Positions 53,291 through 61,523 of a DNA stretch of 64,000 nucleotides are shown here, piece by piece (the stretch's first letter is position 1; each line of letters opens with the position of its first letter). This stretch comes from Aldehydirespirator sp965220645. GTDB lineage: Bacteria > Actinomycetota > Acidimicrobiia > Acidimicrobiales > Aldehydirespiratoraceae. Below the pieces are notes generated by a model, which saw only the letters and a list, made by a program, of their open reading frames with translations, had not been told where the DNA came from and did no database searches. A program made the position numbers and the translations under genes. The stretch spans positions 1,860,001-1,924,000 of the forward strand of contig OZ244836.1 in the NCBI GenBank assembly GCA_965220645.1. Direction: 5' to 3'.

Positions 53291-54457
53291 TTAGCGCGAC
53301 CGGGGCAGGCCCAGCCAGCCTTCGGCTACCAGGTTCCGGTTGATCTCGCTGGTGCCGCCGTAAATGGCGGTTACGGGAGCGTGGCGGAAATGCTCCTCGA
53401 TCCGGCCGTCCATGTGGGCGCCGGGGTCGTCGTGGGTGAGCAGCCCGTCGGTGCCCATCATGTCGAGGAACCAGGCGCAGTGCTTCTTGTAGGACTCCGA
53501 GGCGAACAGCTTGGTCATCGACCCCTCCACCCCGAACATGGCGCCCTCCGACGCCAGCGCCGCGGTGTGGTAGGCGAAGCTGCGGCACACCTCCACGTCG
53601 ATCATGGCCCGCACCAGCTTGTGGCGCACCTCGTCGTCGTCGACGGGCCGGCTGCCGTCGGCGCGGCGGGCGCGGCGACCCCAGTCGACGGCCGCCTCGA
53701 TCACCGGAGGCGACGGGAACTGACCACCGGCGATGCCGCGCTCGTACTTGAGGGCGGTCTTCATCACCGTCCAGCCGTCATTCACTTTGCCGAGCCGCCA
53801 CTCGTCGCCGAGCACGACGTCGTCGTAGAAGGTTGCGTTGGACCGGTCGGTGCCCATGGTCTCGACGGCGCGGATCTCTATACCGGCCCTGTCGAGGGGC
53901 ACGACGAAAAAGGTGAGGCCCCGATGCTTCGGCGCGTCGGGGTCGGTTCGGGTGAGCAGCAGCACGTAGTCGGCCACATGGGCCAGCGTGGTCCACATCT
54001 TGGAACCGTTGATGATCCATCGGTCGCCGTCGCGCTCGGCCCGGGTGCGGGCCGCGGCGACGTCCGAGCCCGACTCGGGCTCGCTGTAGCCGAGGCACGC
54101 CAGCGCCTCACCCGCCATGAGCCGGGGAGCCACGGTGCTGCGCAGGTGCTCGTTGCCGTGCTCGAGGATCATCGACACAACCACCACGGCTACGCCCAAC
54201 CCGTCCGCGGGCGCCTCGTGGAGCTGCAACTCCTCCAGCAGCACGCACAACTCCACCGGATCCATGCCGCCGCCGCCCAGCTCGGCCGGCACCGCGCCCG
54301 ACAGCCAGCCCCGGTCTGCGATGGCCCGGTGCAGGGCTCCGGAGTGAATGGTGCCGTCCCGGGTGGCCGCGATCATCTCACCGGTGAGGTGTTCGGAAAG
54401 GAACTGCCGGACCTCCGCCCGGAACGCCTCGGCTCGCGCCGGCATCGCGAAGTCCAT
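53291..54457 (-). CDS. Acyl-CoA dehydrogenase subunit (FAD), base Glu absent
   Basis: A 388-residue acyl-CoA dehydrogenase. It has the FAD/substrate region ACLGYSEPESGSDVAAART near 120, WIINGSKMWTTLAHVADYVLL, the mid-domain GDEWRLGKVNDGWTVMKTAL, and C-terminal YGGTSEINRNLVAEGWLGLP. In standard enzymes the last block reads YEGT, with Glu as catalytic base; here it is Gly, as in subunits of heteromeric actinobacterial FadE complexes. ATG 54457 overlaps the partner's stop by one base (TGATG). The pair probably forms an alpha2beta2 enzyme oxidising a bulky or branched acyl-CoA, for example a sterol side chain or ring fragment. Confidence 0.88.
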   Translation of the reverse strand: MDFAMPARAEAFRAEVRQFLSEHLTGEMIAATRDGTIHSGALHRAIADRGWLSGAVPAELGGGGMDPVELCVLLEELQLHEAPADGLGVAVVVVSMILEHGNEHLRSTVAPRLMAGEALACLGYSEPESGSDVAAARTRAERDGDRWIINGSKMWTTLAHVADYVLLLTRTDPDAPKHRGLTFFVVPLDRAGIEIRAVETMGTDRSNATFYDDVVLGDEWRLGKVNDGWTVMKTALKYERGIAGGQFPSPPVIEAAVDWGRRARRADGSRPVDDDEVRHKLVRAMIDVEVCRSFAYHTAALASEGAMFGVEGSMTKLFASESYKKHCAWFLDMMGTDGLLTHDDPGAHMDGRIEEHFRHAPVTAIYGGTSEINRNLVAEGWLGLPRSR

Positions 54458-55518
54458 CAGGCAGCCCTGTGCTTGGGGCCTAGGTCGGCGTCGGCGAGCT
54501 TGGCGATCTCGGCCGAGGGCTCACCGAACTGCAGCAGCCAGCCTGCGGCCCGCCGGTAGTAGAGCTGCACGTCATACTCGGCGCTGTAGCCGTAGCCGCC
54601 GTGGTACTGGAGCGCCCGGTCGGCCGCGAACCGGGCTGCCTCCGCGCTGAACAGCAGCGCCATCGCAGCGAGCCGGGGTCCGTCGGCCCGGCCGGCGTCG
54701 ACGGCACAAACGGCACGGAACGCGAGCAGTCGGGCTCCCTCGCTTCGGGTGGCGGCGTCGGCCAATCCGTGCTGCACGGCTTGGAAGGATCCCACCGGCA
54801 CCCCGAACTGGTGGCGCTGCTTCGTGTAGGCCACCCCCATGGCCAGCACCTCGGAGGCCAGACCCGCATAGGCCACCGCCATGAGCGCCTTCCACTCGGA
54901 CAGGGCGCGGTCCCACGCACTCGCGGCCGCCGCCCCGGACGCCACCGTCTCGGCGCCGGAGAGATCCCGGTCGGCGAGGGGCAGGTCCGCGGTGTTGGGC
55001 CGGGCCGCGCCCGGGGGCCGGCTGCGGGTGACCACGACGTCGTCGGCCTGCCGGGCGGCCACGATGTCGGCCACCGCGCCGGCGGGGACGAGCCGGGCCG
55101 TGCCGTCGTCGTCGACCGGCCCGGGAGCAATCGTGGCGATCAGTTCGCCTGAGACCAGCGAGGCGACCAGATCCCGCTGAGCGCCCCTACCGGCTGCCGC
55201 GAGCAGCCGGGCGCACACGGCGTGTTCCACGAGCGGGACCGGAGCGATCCGCCGCCCCCATTCATGCACCACCACGGCCAGATCGACGAGCGAGGCGCCC
55301 CCGCCCCCATCGGCGATGGGCACTGCCATCTGTGGCGCGCCCGCGGCCACGAGCTTGCGCCATAGGCCCGGATCGAAGCCGCAGCCCGCCTCGGCGGCCC
55401 GTACGGCCTCGGAGGTCGACTCGCGGGCGAACAGTTCGCCGAAGGCCTCAGCGACGGCCTGCTGATCCTCGGAATATCGGGTCCGCACGATCTGTCTGAC
55501 TCCGATCGTCGAATTCAC
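54457..55518 (-). CDS. Acyl-CoA dehydrogenase subunit, partner of the preceding gene
   Basis: A 353-residue, shorter acyl-CoA dehydrogenase-like protein. The N-terminal helical domain (AEAFGELFARESTSEAVR) and the middle domain are poorly conserved, with few FAD contacts. The C-terminal helical domain carries KQRHQFGVPVGSFQAVQHGLAD (RQFG-type FAD pyrophosphate contact) and DRALQYHGGYGYSAEYDVQL. Pairs of this kind (one full, one reduced subunit, coupled by TGATG) occur in steroid and branched-chain catabolism of actinobacteria. It is the first gene of the pair; its start is 35 bases from the divergent Fic gene. The short ATG at 55518 is the only good start. Confidence 0.85.
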   Translation of the reverse strand: MNSTIGVRQIVRTRYSEDQQAVAEAFGELFARESTSEAVRAAEAGCGFDPGLWRKLVAAGAPQMAVPIADGGGGASLVDLAVVVHEWGRRIAPVPLVEHAVCARLLAAAGRGAQRDLVASLVSGELIATIAPGPVDDDGTARLVPAGAVADIVAARQADDVVVTRSRPPGAARPNTADLPLADRDLSGAETVASGAAAASAWDRALSEWKALMAVAYAGLASEVLAMGVAYTKQRHQFGVPVGSFQAVQHGLADAATRSEGARLLAFRAVCAVDAGRADGPRLAAMALLFSAEAARFAADRALQYHGGYGYSAEYDVQLYYRRAAGWLLQFGEPSAEIAKLADADLGPKHRAA

Positions 55519-55553
55519 GTACTGAGCTACAGGGGGCTTGTAGGTTCTATCCG

Positions 55554-56903
55554 ATGCCAGGGCAACCCACGACCTTCAACCTCGACGGCAGCCCCTACAC
55601 GATCGAAGCCACCGGCCAGCACGTGTTCGATACGGCTGCGGAGCTTCAAGAACGAGCCGGCCTGTTGAGGGAGCAGGGTCGGCTGACGAGAGCGACGCTG
55701 GATGACTACTTCGGCGACAAGCGCTACGAGCAAATCGCGGAATCGAACGCCATCGAGGGAAGCACACTGAGCATCGGTGAGACCGAACTGGCAGTAGCAA
55801 AGGGCATCACCATCACGGGGCACGATCCCGCATACACCGCCGACGCAGTCAATCTGTCGAATGCTCTAGAGCGCATGGTTGAGTTGGCGCGCGACCCGAC
55901 GCCGACTGATTGCTCTCAGGTGAAAGAACTTCACAGCCTCATTCTCGGCGGCGGGCCGACCGCAGGCCTCTTGCGCTCGAACCCGGTTCGGATCTCAGGA
56001 TCACCGCACACCCCACCCGCTACCTGGCACGAAGTCATGTGGAATATGGAGGCGTGGGAGCACTGGTCCGCTGGCCAGGCGGCGGCCCCGCCGCTCGTGC
56101 GCGCTGTTGTCCTGCACGCGTGGCTGACACACATCCACCCCTTCGCCGACGGCAACGGTCGCACCGCTCGGGCCGTCATGAACTTGGAGCTGATCAGGGC
56201 CGGCCTCCCCAGCGTCATCATCCGCCGGAAGGACCGATTGCGGTATTACGAAGCGCTCGCTGAGTCGGACATGGGCGGCGACTTGGAGCCGATATCGGAA
56301 TTGATCCTGGCCAGGGCAAAGGACGCTCTACGCGATCTGGAGCGTGCGGCCAAGAGGCATGAGGGCTACGACTTGGCCCAGGCAAGGCTCCGAAAGGCGC
56401 AGGCCGGGCGGGTCGGCGTCTGGAACAAGGCGGCAAGTCTGCTCTTCGAGCTCGTGCCAGGCGCCATCGAGTCCGCCGTCGGCGATACGGGCCACGTGTC
56501 AACGCGGTGGTACGACGCAGAGATATCGGTCAGCGACTACGCGGCGCTATGTGAGGGCGACTCGGCGGGAAACGCATGGCTGTTCCGCATCGACGTGGAC
56601 GTACCGGGGTTGGATCATGATCGCTACTTGGCGTGGACCGGCTATCGCAGTCCTGAGATGAAGGACTGGCTTGCAGCGGGTGACGGACCTGCCATCTTCT
56701 GGTCAATGCCGGATCCCGCGGGCATTCGCAAGTGGCGGCGTGACGACTTCCATTCTCCAGGGGTAGCCGAGCTGACGCTGGAACTTCCCAATGTGGACAG
56801 GTGGATAGCCCGCCTACCCGCCGGCGGATTTGCGAGGCTAGCGCCGAGCGAGGTCGCGCGGAGAGTGGCCGAAGCGGCAGTAGAAGCGCTAGTCGCGGAC
56901 TGA
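55554..56903 (+). CDS. Fic-domain protein with built-in inhibitory helix
   Basis: A 449-residue Fic protein. The catalytic core HPFADGNGRTARAVMNLELI (about 195-215) is the full HxFxDGNGRxxR motif for AMP transfer to a Ser, Thr or Tyr of a target. Upstream, AESNAIEGSTLSIGE near residue 62 contains S-x3-E-G, the (S/T)xxxE(G/N) inhibitory helix, so this is a class II, self-inhibited Fic protein. The Fic_N segment precedes it. The C-terminal 160 residues (for example MPDPAGIRKWRRDDFHS) are not a known winged-helix domain. It is alone and monocistronic; its codon use is less GC-extreme than its neighbours, and it may be acquired. Confidence 0.88.
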   Translation: MPGQPTTFNLDGSPYTIEATGQHVFDTAAELQERAGLLREQGRLTRATLDDYFGDKRYEQIAESNAIEGSTLSIGETELAVAKGITITGHDPAYTADAVNLSNALERMVELARDPTPTDCSQVKELHSLILGGGPTAGLLRSNPVRISGSPHTPPATWHEVMWNMEAWEHWSAGQAAAPPLVRAVVLHAWLTHIHPFADGNGRTARAVMNLELIRAGLPSVIIRRKDRLRYYEALAESDMGGDLEPISELILARAKDALRDLERAAKRHEGYDLAQARLRKAQAGRVGVWNKAASLLFELVPGAIESAVGDTGHVSTRWYDAEISVSDYAALCEGDSAGNAWLFRIDVDVPGLDHDRYLAWTGYRSPEMKDWLAAGDGPAIFWSMPDPAGIRKWRRDDFHSPGVAELTLELPNVDRWIARLPAGGFARLAPSEVARRVAEAAVEALVAD

Positions 56904-57083
56904 GGCCCGGCAGTCCAGCGCGTTGGTGCCGGGTTAGCAGCATGGTTGAGCCGAGGACGGGATCCGGCTTCCGGTCCTGCGGGAATACCGTGGATCAAGT
57001 CCAGGTTTGAGGTACGCGTTGGCCAACGACTGAGACTTGGACCGACAGACAACTGCGACACCGATTGAGACGAAGGAGAGACA

Positions 57084-57509
57084 GTGAGACTGCAACTTGC
57101 CCTGAACGTGACCGACATGGACGCAGCGGTGGACTTCTACACCCGGATGTTTGGAACAGAGCCGGCCCGCCGCCGGCCGGGCTACGCCAACTTCGCCATT
57201 GACGTGCCGCCCCTGAAGCTGGTGCTCTTCGAGGCTGCCGAAGACGCCTCGGACCCCGCCGGATGCTGCGGGACGGGCGGCACCATCAACCATCTCGGCG
57301 TGGAGACCGAGACCGCTGACCAGGTGATCGAAGCCGAGCAGCGCCTCACCGGGGCAGGGCTCGAGACCCACGGGGTGGATGACACTTTGTGCTGCTACGC
57401 CACCAAGACCGAGACCTGGCTCACCGATCCCGACGGATCCCGCTGGGAGTGGTACGTCCGCACCGGTGACAGCGAGGTTCTCGACAACGTGGTGGTCGCT
57501 TCCCACTGA
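57084..57509 (+). CDS. ArsI/CadI-like VOC-family protein
   Basis: A 141-residue vicinal-oxygen-chelate protein. VTDMDAAVDFYTRMFG and NHLGVETETADQVIE give the first repeat and a metal His, and DTLCCYATKTETWLTDPDG with WEWYV the second. The adjacent CC pair is the trivalent-arsenical site of ArsI C-As lyase, and is shared with the cadmium-inducible CadI. Such enzymes cleave methyl or aryl arsenicals. No arsR, arsC or acr3 lies nearby, so the assignment is by motif only. A ggagag ribosome site precedes GTG 57084. The 180-base gap before it holds no gene or clear signal. Confidence 0.8.
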   Translation: MRLQLALNVTDMDAAVDFYTRMFGTEPARRRPGYANFAIDVPPLKLVLFEAAEDASDPAGCCGTGGTINHLGVETETADQVIEAEQRLTGAGLETHGVDDTLCCYATKTETWLTDPDGSRWEWYVRTGDSEVLDNVVVASH

Positions 57510-57602
57510 GCGCCGGTCGCGGCTCGCCCCTGATTGGGGCTTGGCCGGGCGGGGCGTAGCAAACTGAGCGCGTCGGCACCATCTACGGAAGGCGGCAAAA
57601 CA

Positions 57603-58973
57603 GTGGGCGGAACCGCGAACGGCACCACATTCCTGATCCGGGACGGCACCGTCTTGCCACTGGAGGGCCGCCGGGTTAGCCACGACCCGGGCTCGGTGCT
57701 CGTGGTGGACGGCACGATCACGGCGGTCGGCACACCCGAGGAGGTCGCCGCCCATCCGGCCGCTGCGGGCGCGCCGGTGGTCGACGCGTCCAACCATGTG
57801 GTGATCCCCGGCATGCACAACGCCCACCTGCACTCGGGGCTGCTGCGAGGCACGGCCGAGGGGCTAGCCCTCTTCGACTGGCTGGAGAACTACGTCGACC
57901 CCGCCCACCGGGCCCTGACCCCCGAGATTGCCAAGGCGGCCTCCTACATGGCCTACACCGAGTGCCTGAGGGGCGGCACCACCTCGGTACTCGACATGTG
58001 GCGGTTCATGGAAGGGTCGGCCGAAGCTGCGGAGGAGATCGGCATCCGGGCCACGCTGGCCCCCTACACCGCCGACCGCTTCGACTACTTCGAGACCCTC
58101 GAGTCCAACCGGCGCCTGCTGGAGACCCACCGCACCGCCGCCGATGGCCGGGTGCGCTCCTGGGTGGGGTTGGAGCACATCTTCTACTGCTCGGCTGAGA
58201 TGTTCAGGGACGCCGCCGCCCTCGCCGAGGAGTTCGACACCGGCATCCACACCCACTCCTCCGAGACCGTGTGGGAGGTGCAGGAGAGCCTGCACCAGTT
58301 CGGGCGGCGCCCCATCGAGGAGTTCTACAACCGGGGCATCCTCGGCGAACGCACCGTCGTGGCCCATTGCGTGTGGCTCGACGACCGCGAAGTGGAGTTG
58401 ATGGCCCGCACCGGCACCGCCGCGACCCACTGTCCCTGCTCCAACATGAAGATCGCCTCCGGACCGGCCCGCATCGACCACTACCGGGCCTCGGGGATGA
58501 CCGTCGGGCTCGGAACCGACGGCGAGAAGGAGAACAACAACCTCGACATGCTCGGCGAGATGAAGTTCGCCTCGCTGCTGGCAAAGGTCAGCACCCTCGA
58601 TCCGCTCGCGGCCGATCCCTGGGACGTGCTTGACATGGCCACCCGCTCGGGTGCGGCCGCCCTCGGCCTCGACGACGTGACCGGCACGCTGGAAGTCGGC
58701 AAGGACGCCGACATCACCATGGTTGACATCGGCGGCCTGCACTTCGTGCCGGTGATGCACGGACAGCACTTCAACGCTCCGGCTCATCTGGTTTTCACCG
58801 CCCACGCCCACGACGTGAGCGACGTGTGGGTACAGGGGCGCCGCCTGGTGCAGGACGGCGAGGTGGTTTCCGTCGATGTGAGCGGGGTGGCAACTGAGGC
58901 CCAGGCCGCGGCCGAGGAGCTGTTCGAGCGGCGTGAGGCCCTCAAGGGCAACCCCGCCACGCCGCTGTGGTGA
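57603..58973 (+). CDS. Amidohydrolase, MtaD/SAH-deaminase-like
   Basis: A 456-residue amidohydrolase of the ATZ/TRZ group, hydrolysing an amino group from a purine or triazine-like ring. Metal ligands: HNAHLHSGLLRG (HxH), HTHSSETVWE, VVAHCVWL and Asp in LGTDGEKENNN. The substrate-binding patterns resemble 5-methylthioadenosine/S-adenosylhomocysteine deaminases, but guanine or other deaminases are not excluded. A GGAAGG ribosome site (57588-57593) lies upstream of GTG 57603; a longer open frame exists but is not conserved. Its neighbours (another deaminase, an adenosine-deaminase-like gene and a BMP-type transporter) suggest purine salvage or use as a nitrogen source. Confidence 0.85.
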   Translation: MGGTANGTTFLIRDGTVLPLEGRRVSHDPGSVLVVDGTITAVGTPEEVAAHPAAAGAPVVDASNHVVIPGMHNAHLHSGLLRGTAEGLALFDWLENYVDPAHRALTPEIAKAASYMAYTECLRGGTTSVLDMWRFMEGSAEAAEEIGIRATLAPYTADRFDYFETLESNRRLLETHRTAADGRVRSWVGLEHIFYCSAEMFRDAAALAEEFDTGIHTHSSETVWEVQESLHQFGRRPIEEFYNRGILGERTVVAHCVWLDDREVELMARTGTAATHCPCSNMKIASGPARIDHYRASGMTVGLGTDGEKENNNLDMLGEMKFASLLAKVSTLDPLAADPWDVLDMATRSGAAALGLDDVTGTLEVGKDADITMVDIGGLHFVPVMHGQHFNAPAHLVFTAHAHDVSDVWVQGRRLVQDGEVVSVDVSGVATEAQAAAEELFERREALKGNPATPLW

Positions 58974-58977
58974 ACGA

Positions 58978-60444
58978 CTAGCCGCCCACAGCCGCGTCGA
59001 GCCACTCGCCGGCGATGCGTCGGTGGCGGATCAGCATCTCGTCGACTCCGGCTGCGGTCAACTGGCCGTCGGTGACCAGCGACTGGCCGGCCACGACCGT
59101 GTGACGGGCTGCTACCGGCCCGCAGCGCAGCAGGGCCTCGACCGGATCCGACAGCGCCCCGGCGAACGAGACGCCCTCGAGAGGCCAGACCACCAGGTCG
59201 CCGGCCCGCCCCGGCTCCAGCGCGCCGATGTCATCTCGGCCCAGGCAGGCCGCCCCGCCGAGAGTGGCCATCTCCAGCGCCTGTCGTGCGTCCATGGCCT
59301 GCGGGCCGCCTCGCAACCGGGCCAGCAGCAGGGCACCCCGGGTCTCCAGCCACAGCGATGCGCAGTCGGTGGAGGCCGAGCCGTCGCAACCGATGCCCAC
59401 CGGTACGCCCGCGTCGAGCATCTCGCGAATCGGGGCCACCCCCAATCCGATCAGCTGGCTGCAACTCGGGCAGTGGGACACTCCGGTGCCCCAACGGGCC
59501 AGTCGGTCGATCTCAGCCGCGTTCGGGACTACGCAATGGGCGACCCACGAACGATCCGATCCCCAGCCGACGCTCTCGAGGAAGTCGACCGGGCGACAAC
59601 CGTGGGTGGCCTCGCAGAGGGCGCTGTCGTCGGCGTTCTCGGCCAGGTGGGTGTGCAGCCGCACGTCGAGGCGCTCGGCCAGTTCCGCGGTGCGAGCCAT
59701 CAGATCGGGCGTAACCGAGAAATGCGAGCACGGCGCCAGGGCGATGCGCACCATGGCACCCGGGCCGGGATCGTGGTGGAGACCCACCAGCCGCTCGCAG
59801 TCGGCCAGGATCTCGTCATCGTCCTGCACCACAGAGTCGGGAGGCAGGCCGCCGTCCTTCTCCGACAGGCTCATGGACCCCCGCGTGGGGTGGAACCGGA
59901 ACCCGAGCTCGCGAGCGGCCTCGATCTCGGCAGAGATCAGGTCACCTCCGCCCCGGGGATGCAGGTACAGATGGTCGGTGCTGGTGGTGCATCCGCCCAG
60001 GGCCAACTCTGCCAGGCCGATCCAGGCCGACACGTAGGCGGCCTCGCTGTCGAGGAGGCTCCACACCGGGTACAGAGTGCGCAGCCAGTGGAACAGGTCC
60101 CCAGCCAGAGCGGGGGCGAAGGCTCTGGTCAGATTCTGGAAGATGTGATGGTGGGTGTTGACCAGCCCGGGCGTCACCAGACAGCCGGCGGCGTCGATGG
60201 TGCGCGAAGCCGCCGGCTCACTCCCGGGCTCGCCCACGCCGGTTACGAACCCGCCGGAAACGGCCACCCAGCCGCCGCGAATCTCGCGTCGCTCCGCGTC
60301 CATGGTCACCACCAAGTCGGCTCCCCGGACACAGAGATCCGCGCTCTCGCCAGGATTGGCTAGGGAAGTCTTGACGGGTGGTAGTGTCCCCGGATCGGAG
60401 CCGGCTATGGAGCCAGACAAGGGGGTTGAGGCGTTCATGGACAT
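58978..60444 (-). CDS. Amidohydrolase, 8-oxoguanine deaminase-like
   Basis: A 488-residue ATZ/TRZ-family amidohydrolase. The signature NTHHHIFQNLTRAFAP (HxH with QNLTR) is typical of 8-oxoguanine deaminases and hydroxyatrazine ethylaminohydrolases; further ligands lie in LHTHLAENADD, SWVAHCVV and IGCDGSASTD. The 40-residue N-terminal tail is Ser/Pro-rich and unlike the family. The ATG at 60444 has GAAGGA four bases upstream; ATG 60438 and TTG 60459 are alternatives. All of these overlap the start region of the divergent deaminase gene. It converges with the preceding amidohydrolase, four bases apart. Confidence 0.83.
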   Translation of the reverse strand: MSMNASTPLSGSIAGSDPGTLPPVKTSLANPGESADLCVRGADLVVTMDAERREIRGGWVAVSGGFVTGVGEPGSEPAASRTIDAAGCLVTPGLVNTHHHIFQNLTRAFAPALAGDLFHWLRTLYPVWSLLDSEAAYVSAWIGLAELALGGCTTSTDHLYLHPRGGGDLISAEIEAARELGFRFHPTRGSMSLSEKDGGLPPDSVVQDDDEILADCERLVGLHHDPGPGAMVRIALAPCSHFSVTPDLMARTAELAERLDVRLHTHLAENADDSALCEATHGCRPVDFLESVGWGSDRSWVAHCVVPNAAEIDRLARWGTGVSHCPSCSQLIGLGVAPIREMLDAGVPVGIGCDGSASTDCASLWLETRGALLLARLRGGPQAMDARQALEMATLGGAACLGRDDIGALEPGRAGDLVVWPLEGVSFAGALSDPVEALLRCGPVAARHTVVAGQSLVTDGQLTAAGVDEMLIRHRRIAGEWLDAAVGG

Positions 60445-61459
60445 GGAATCCTTCCTCAAGGCGATACCGAAGGTGAGCCTTCACCTACACCTCATGGGGT
60501 CGGTTCAGGCCCGCACCGCGGTGGAGTTGTGCAACCAGCACAACGTTCCCCTGCCGGACTACGAGGAGCCGGAGGATCTCTACGACTACCCCGACATCTA
60601 CAAGTTCCTCCACATGTACGACAACACCGCGCTGGGGGTGATCGACAGGGAGGACTTCGAGCGCATCTGCTACGAGACCCTCACCGAGGCGGCCGACCAC
60701 AACGTGCGCTACCGGGAGATGTTCTTCAACCCCACCACCCACATGGCCGCCGGAGTCGACTACGAGACCTGCGTGGACGGCCTGATCGACGGCATCAACG
60801 CGGCCCGTACCGACCACGGGATCGAGTGCCGCCTCATCGCGGCCGCCAACCGTATGGAGTCGCCGGAACTGGCGGTGGAGATGGTGGAGACGCTCATCGA
60901 CCATCCCCGCTCCGAGGTCATCGGCATTGGAATGGACTACGCCGAGGCCGAATACCCGCCAGAGCGGTTCTGGAAGGCCTACCGGATGGCCGACCGGGCC
61001 GGGCTGCACCTCACCGCCCACCAGTCCGAGGACGCCCCGCCCCGCAACATCGAGACCTGCCTCGACCTGCTCGGCTGCGAGCGGGTCGACCACGGCTACC
61101 ACGTGGTGGAGAGCGAGGCCATCATGCGCCGCTGCCGTGACGAGGGCGTGGTGTTCACCTGCACGCCGGTGTCTACGGCCTGGGTGTACTTCAACGACGA
61201 CTTCGACAACCATCCCATCGGCCAGATGCGTGAGTTCGGCATCAAGATCAGCCTGGACTGCGACGACCCGCCCATGTTCAAGACCGATCCCACCAAGGAC
61301 TACATAATGGCCCATAATCACATGGGCTTCGAGGTCGAGGACTTCCGCCAGTGCATGCTCAACGGCATCGACGGGTCCTGGCTCGGCGAACCCGAAAAGC
61401 GCACGATGCGCCGCCAGTGGGCCACCGAGTTCGACGAGCTGGTCGCCCAGCTCGACTAA
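60437..61459 (+). CDS. Adenosine/adenine deaminase family protein
   Basis: A 340-residue metal-dependent deaminase. AIPKVSLHLHLMGSVQ gives the HxH zinc ligands, LHLTAHQSED the third His and catalytic Glu (HAGE in classic enzymes), CERVDHGYHVVE the fourth His, and SLDCDDPPMF the catalytic Asp. Several family-standard residues differ (HQSE for HAGE, VDHG for IGHG), so the exact purine is open. I chose ATG 60437, with a gagg site five bases upstream; ATG 60407 (GGAG six bases upstream) would add ten residues. It starts inside the 5' end of the divergent amidohydrolase gene. Downstream, after a duplicated 18-base sequence, comes the transporter operon, with which it may be cotranscribed. Confidence 0.82.
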   Translation: MDMESFLKAIPKVSLHLHLMGSVQARTAVELCNQHNVPLPDYEEPEDLYDYPDIYKFLHMYDNTALGVIDREDFERICYETLTEAADHNVRYREMFFNPTTHMAAGVDYETCVDGLIDGINAARTDHGIECRLIAAANRMESPELAVEMVETLIDHPRSEVIGIGMDYAEAEYPPERFWKAYRMADRAGLHLTAHQSEDAPPRNIETCLDLLGCERVDHGYHVVESEAIMRRCRDEGVVFTCTPVSTAWVYFNDDFDNHPIGQMREFGIKISLDCDDPPMFKTDPTKDYIMAHNHMGFEVEDFRQCMLNGIDGSWLGEPEKRTMRRQWATEFDELVAQLD

Positions 61460-61489
61460 GTCCCCTATACAGACTAAGTCCCCTATACA
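61454..61489. repeat. 18-base tandem duplication at the end of the deaminase gene
   Basis: The unit gactaagtcccctataca occurs twice without gap (61454-61471, 61472-61489). The first copy contains the deaminase stop codon (TAA 61457-61459). Each copy holds a TATACA hexamer that could be a -10 box for the lipoprotein gene 35 bases on. Confidence 0.92.
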
Positions 61490-61523
61490 ACTGAGAGAAA
61501 CTCAAGAGAGAAAGGCACCTTAG

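Noticed and set aside
56904..57083. A possible degraded tRNA-like stretch before the VOC gene
   Set aside because: Acceptor, anticodon and T arms do not pair; it is left as an unassigned 180-base gap.
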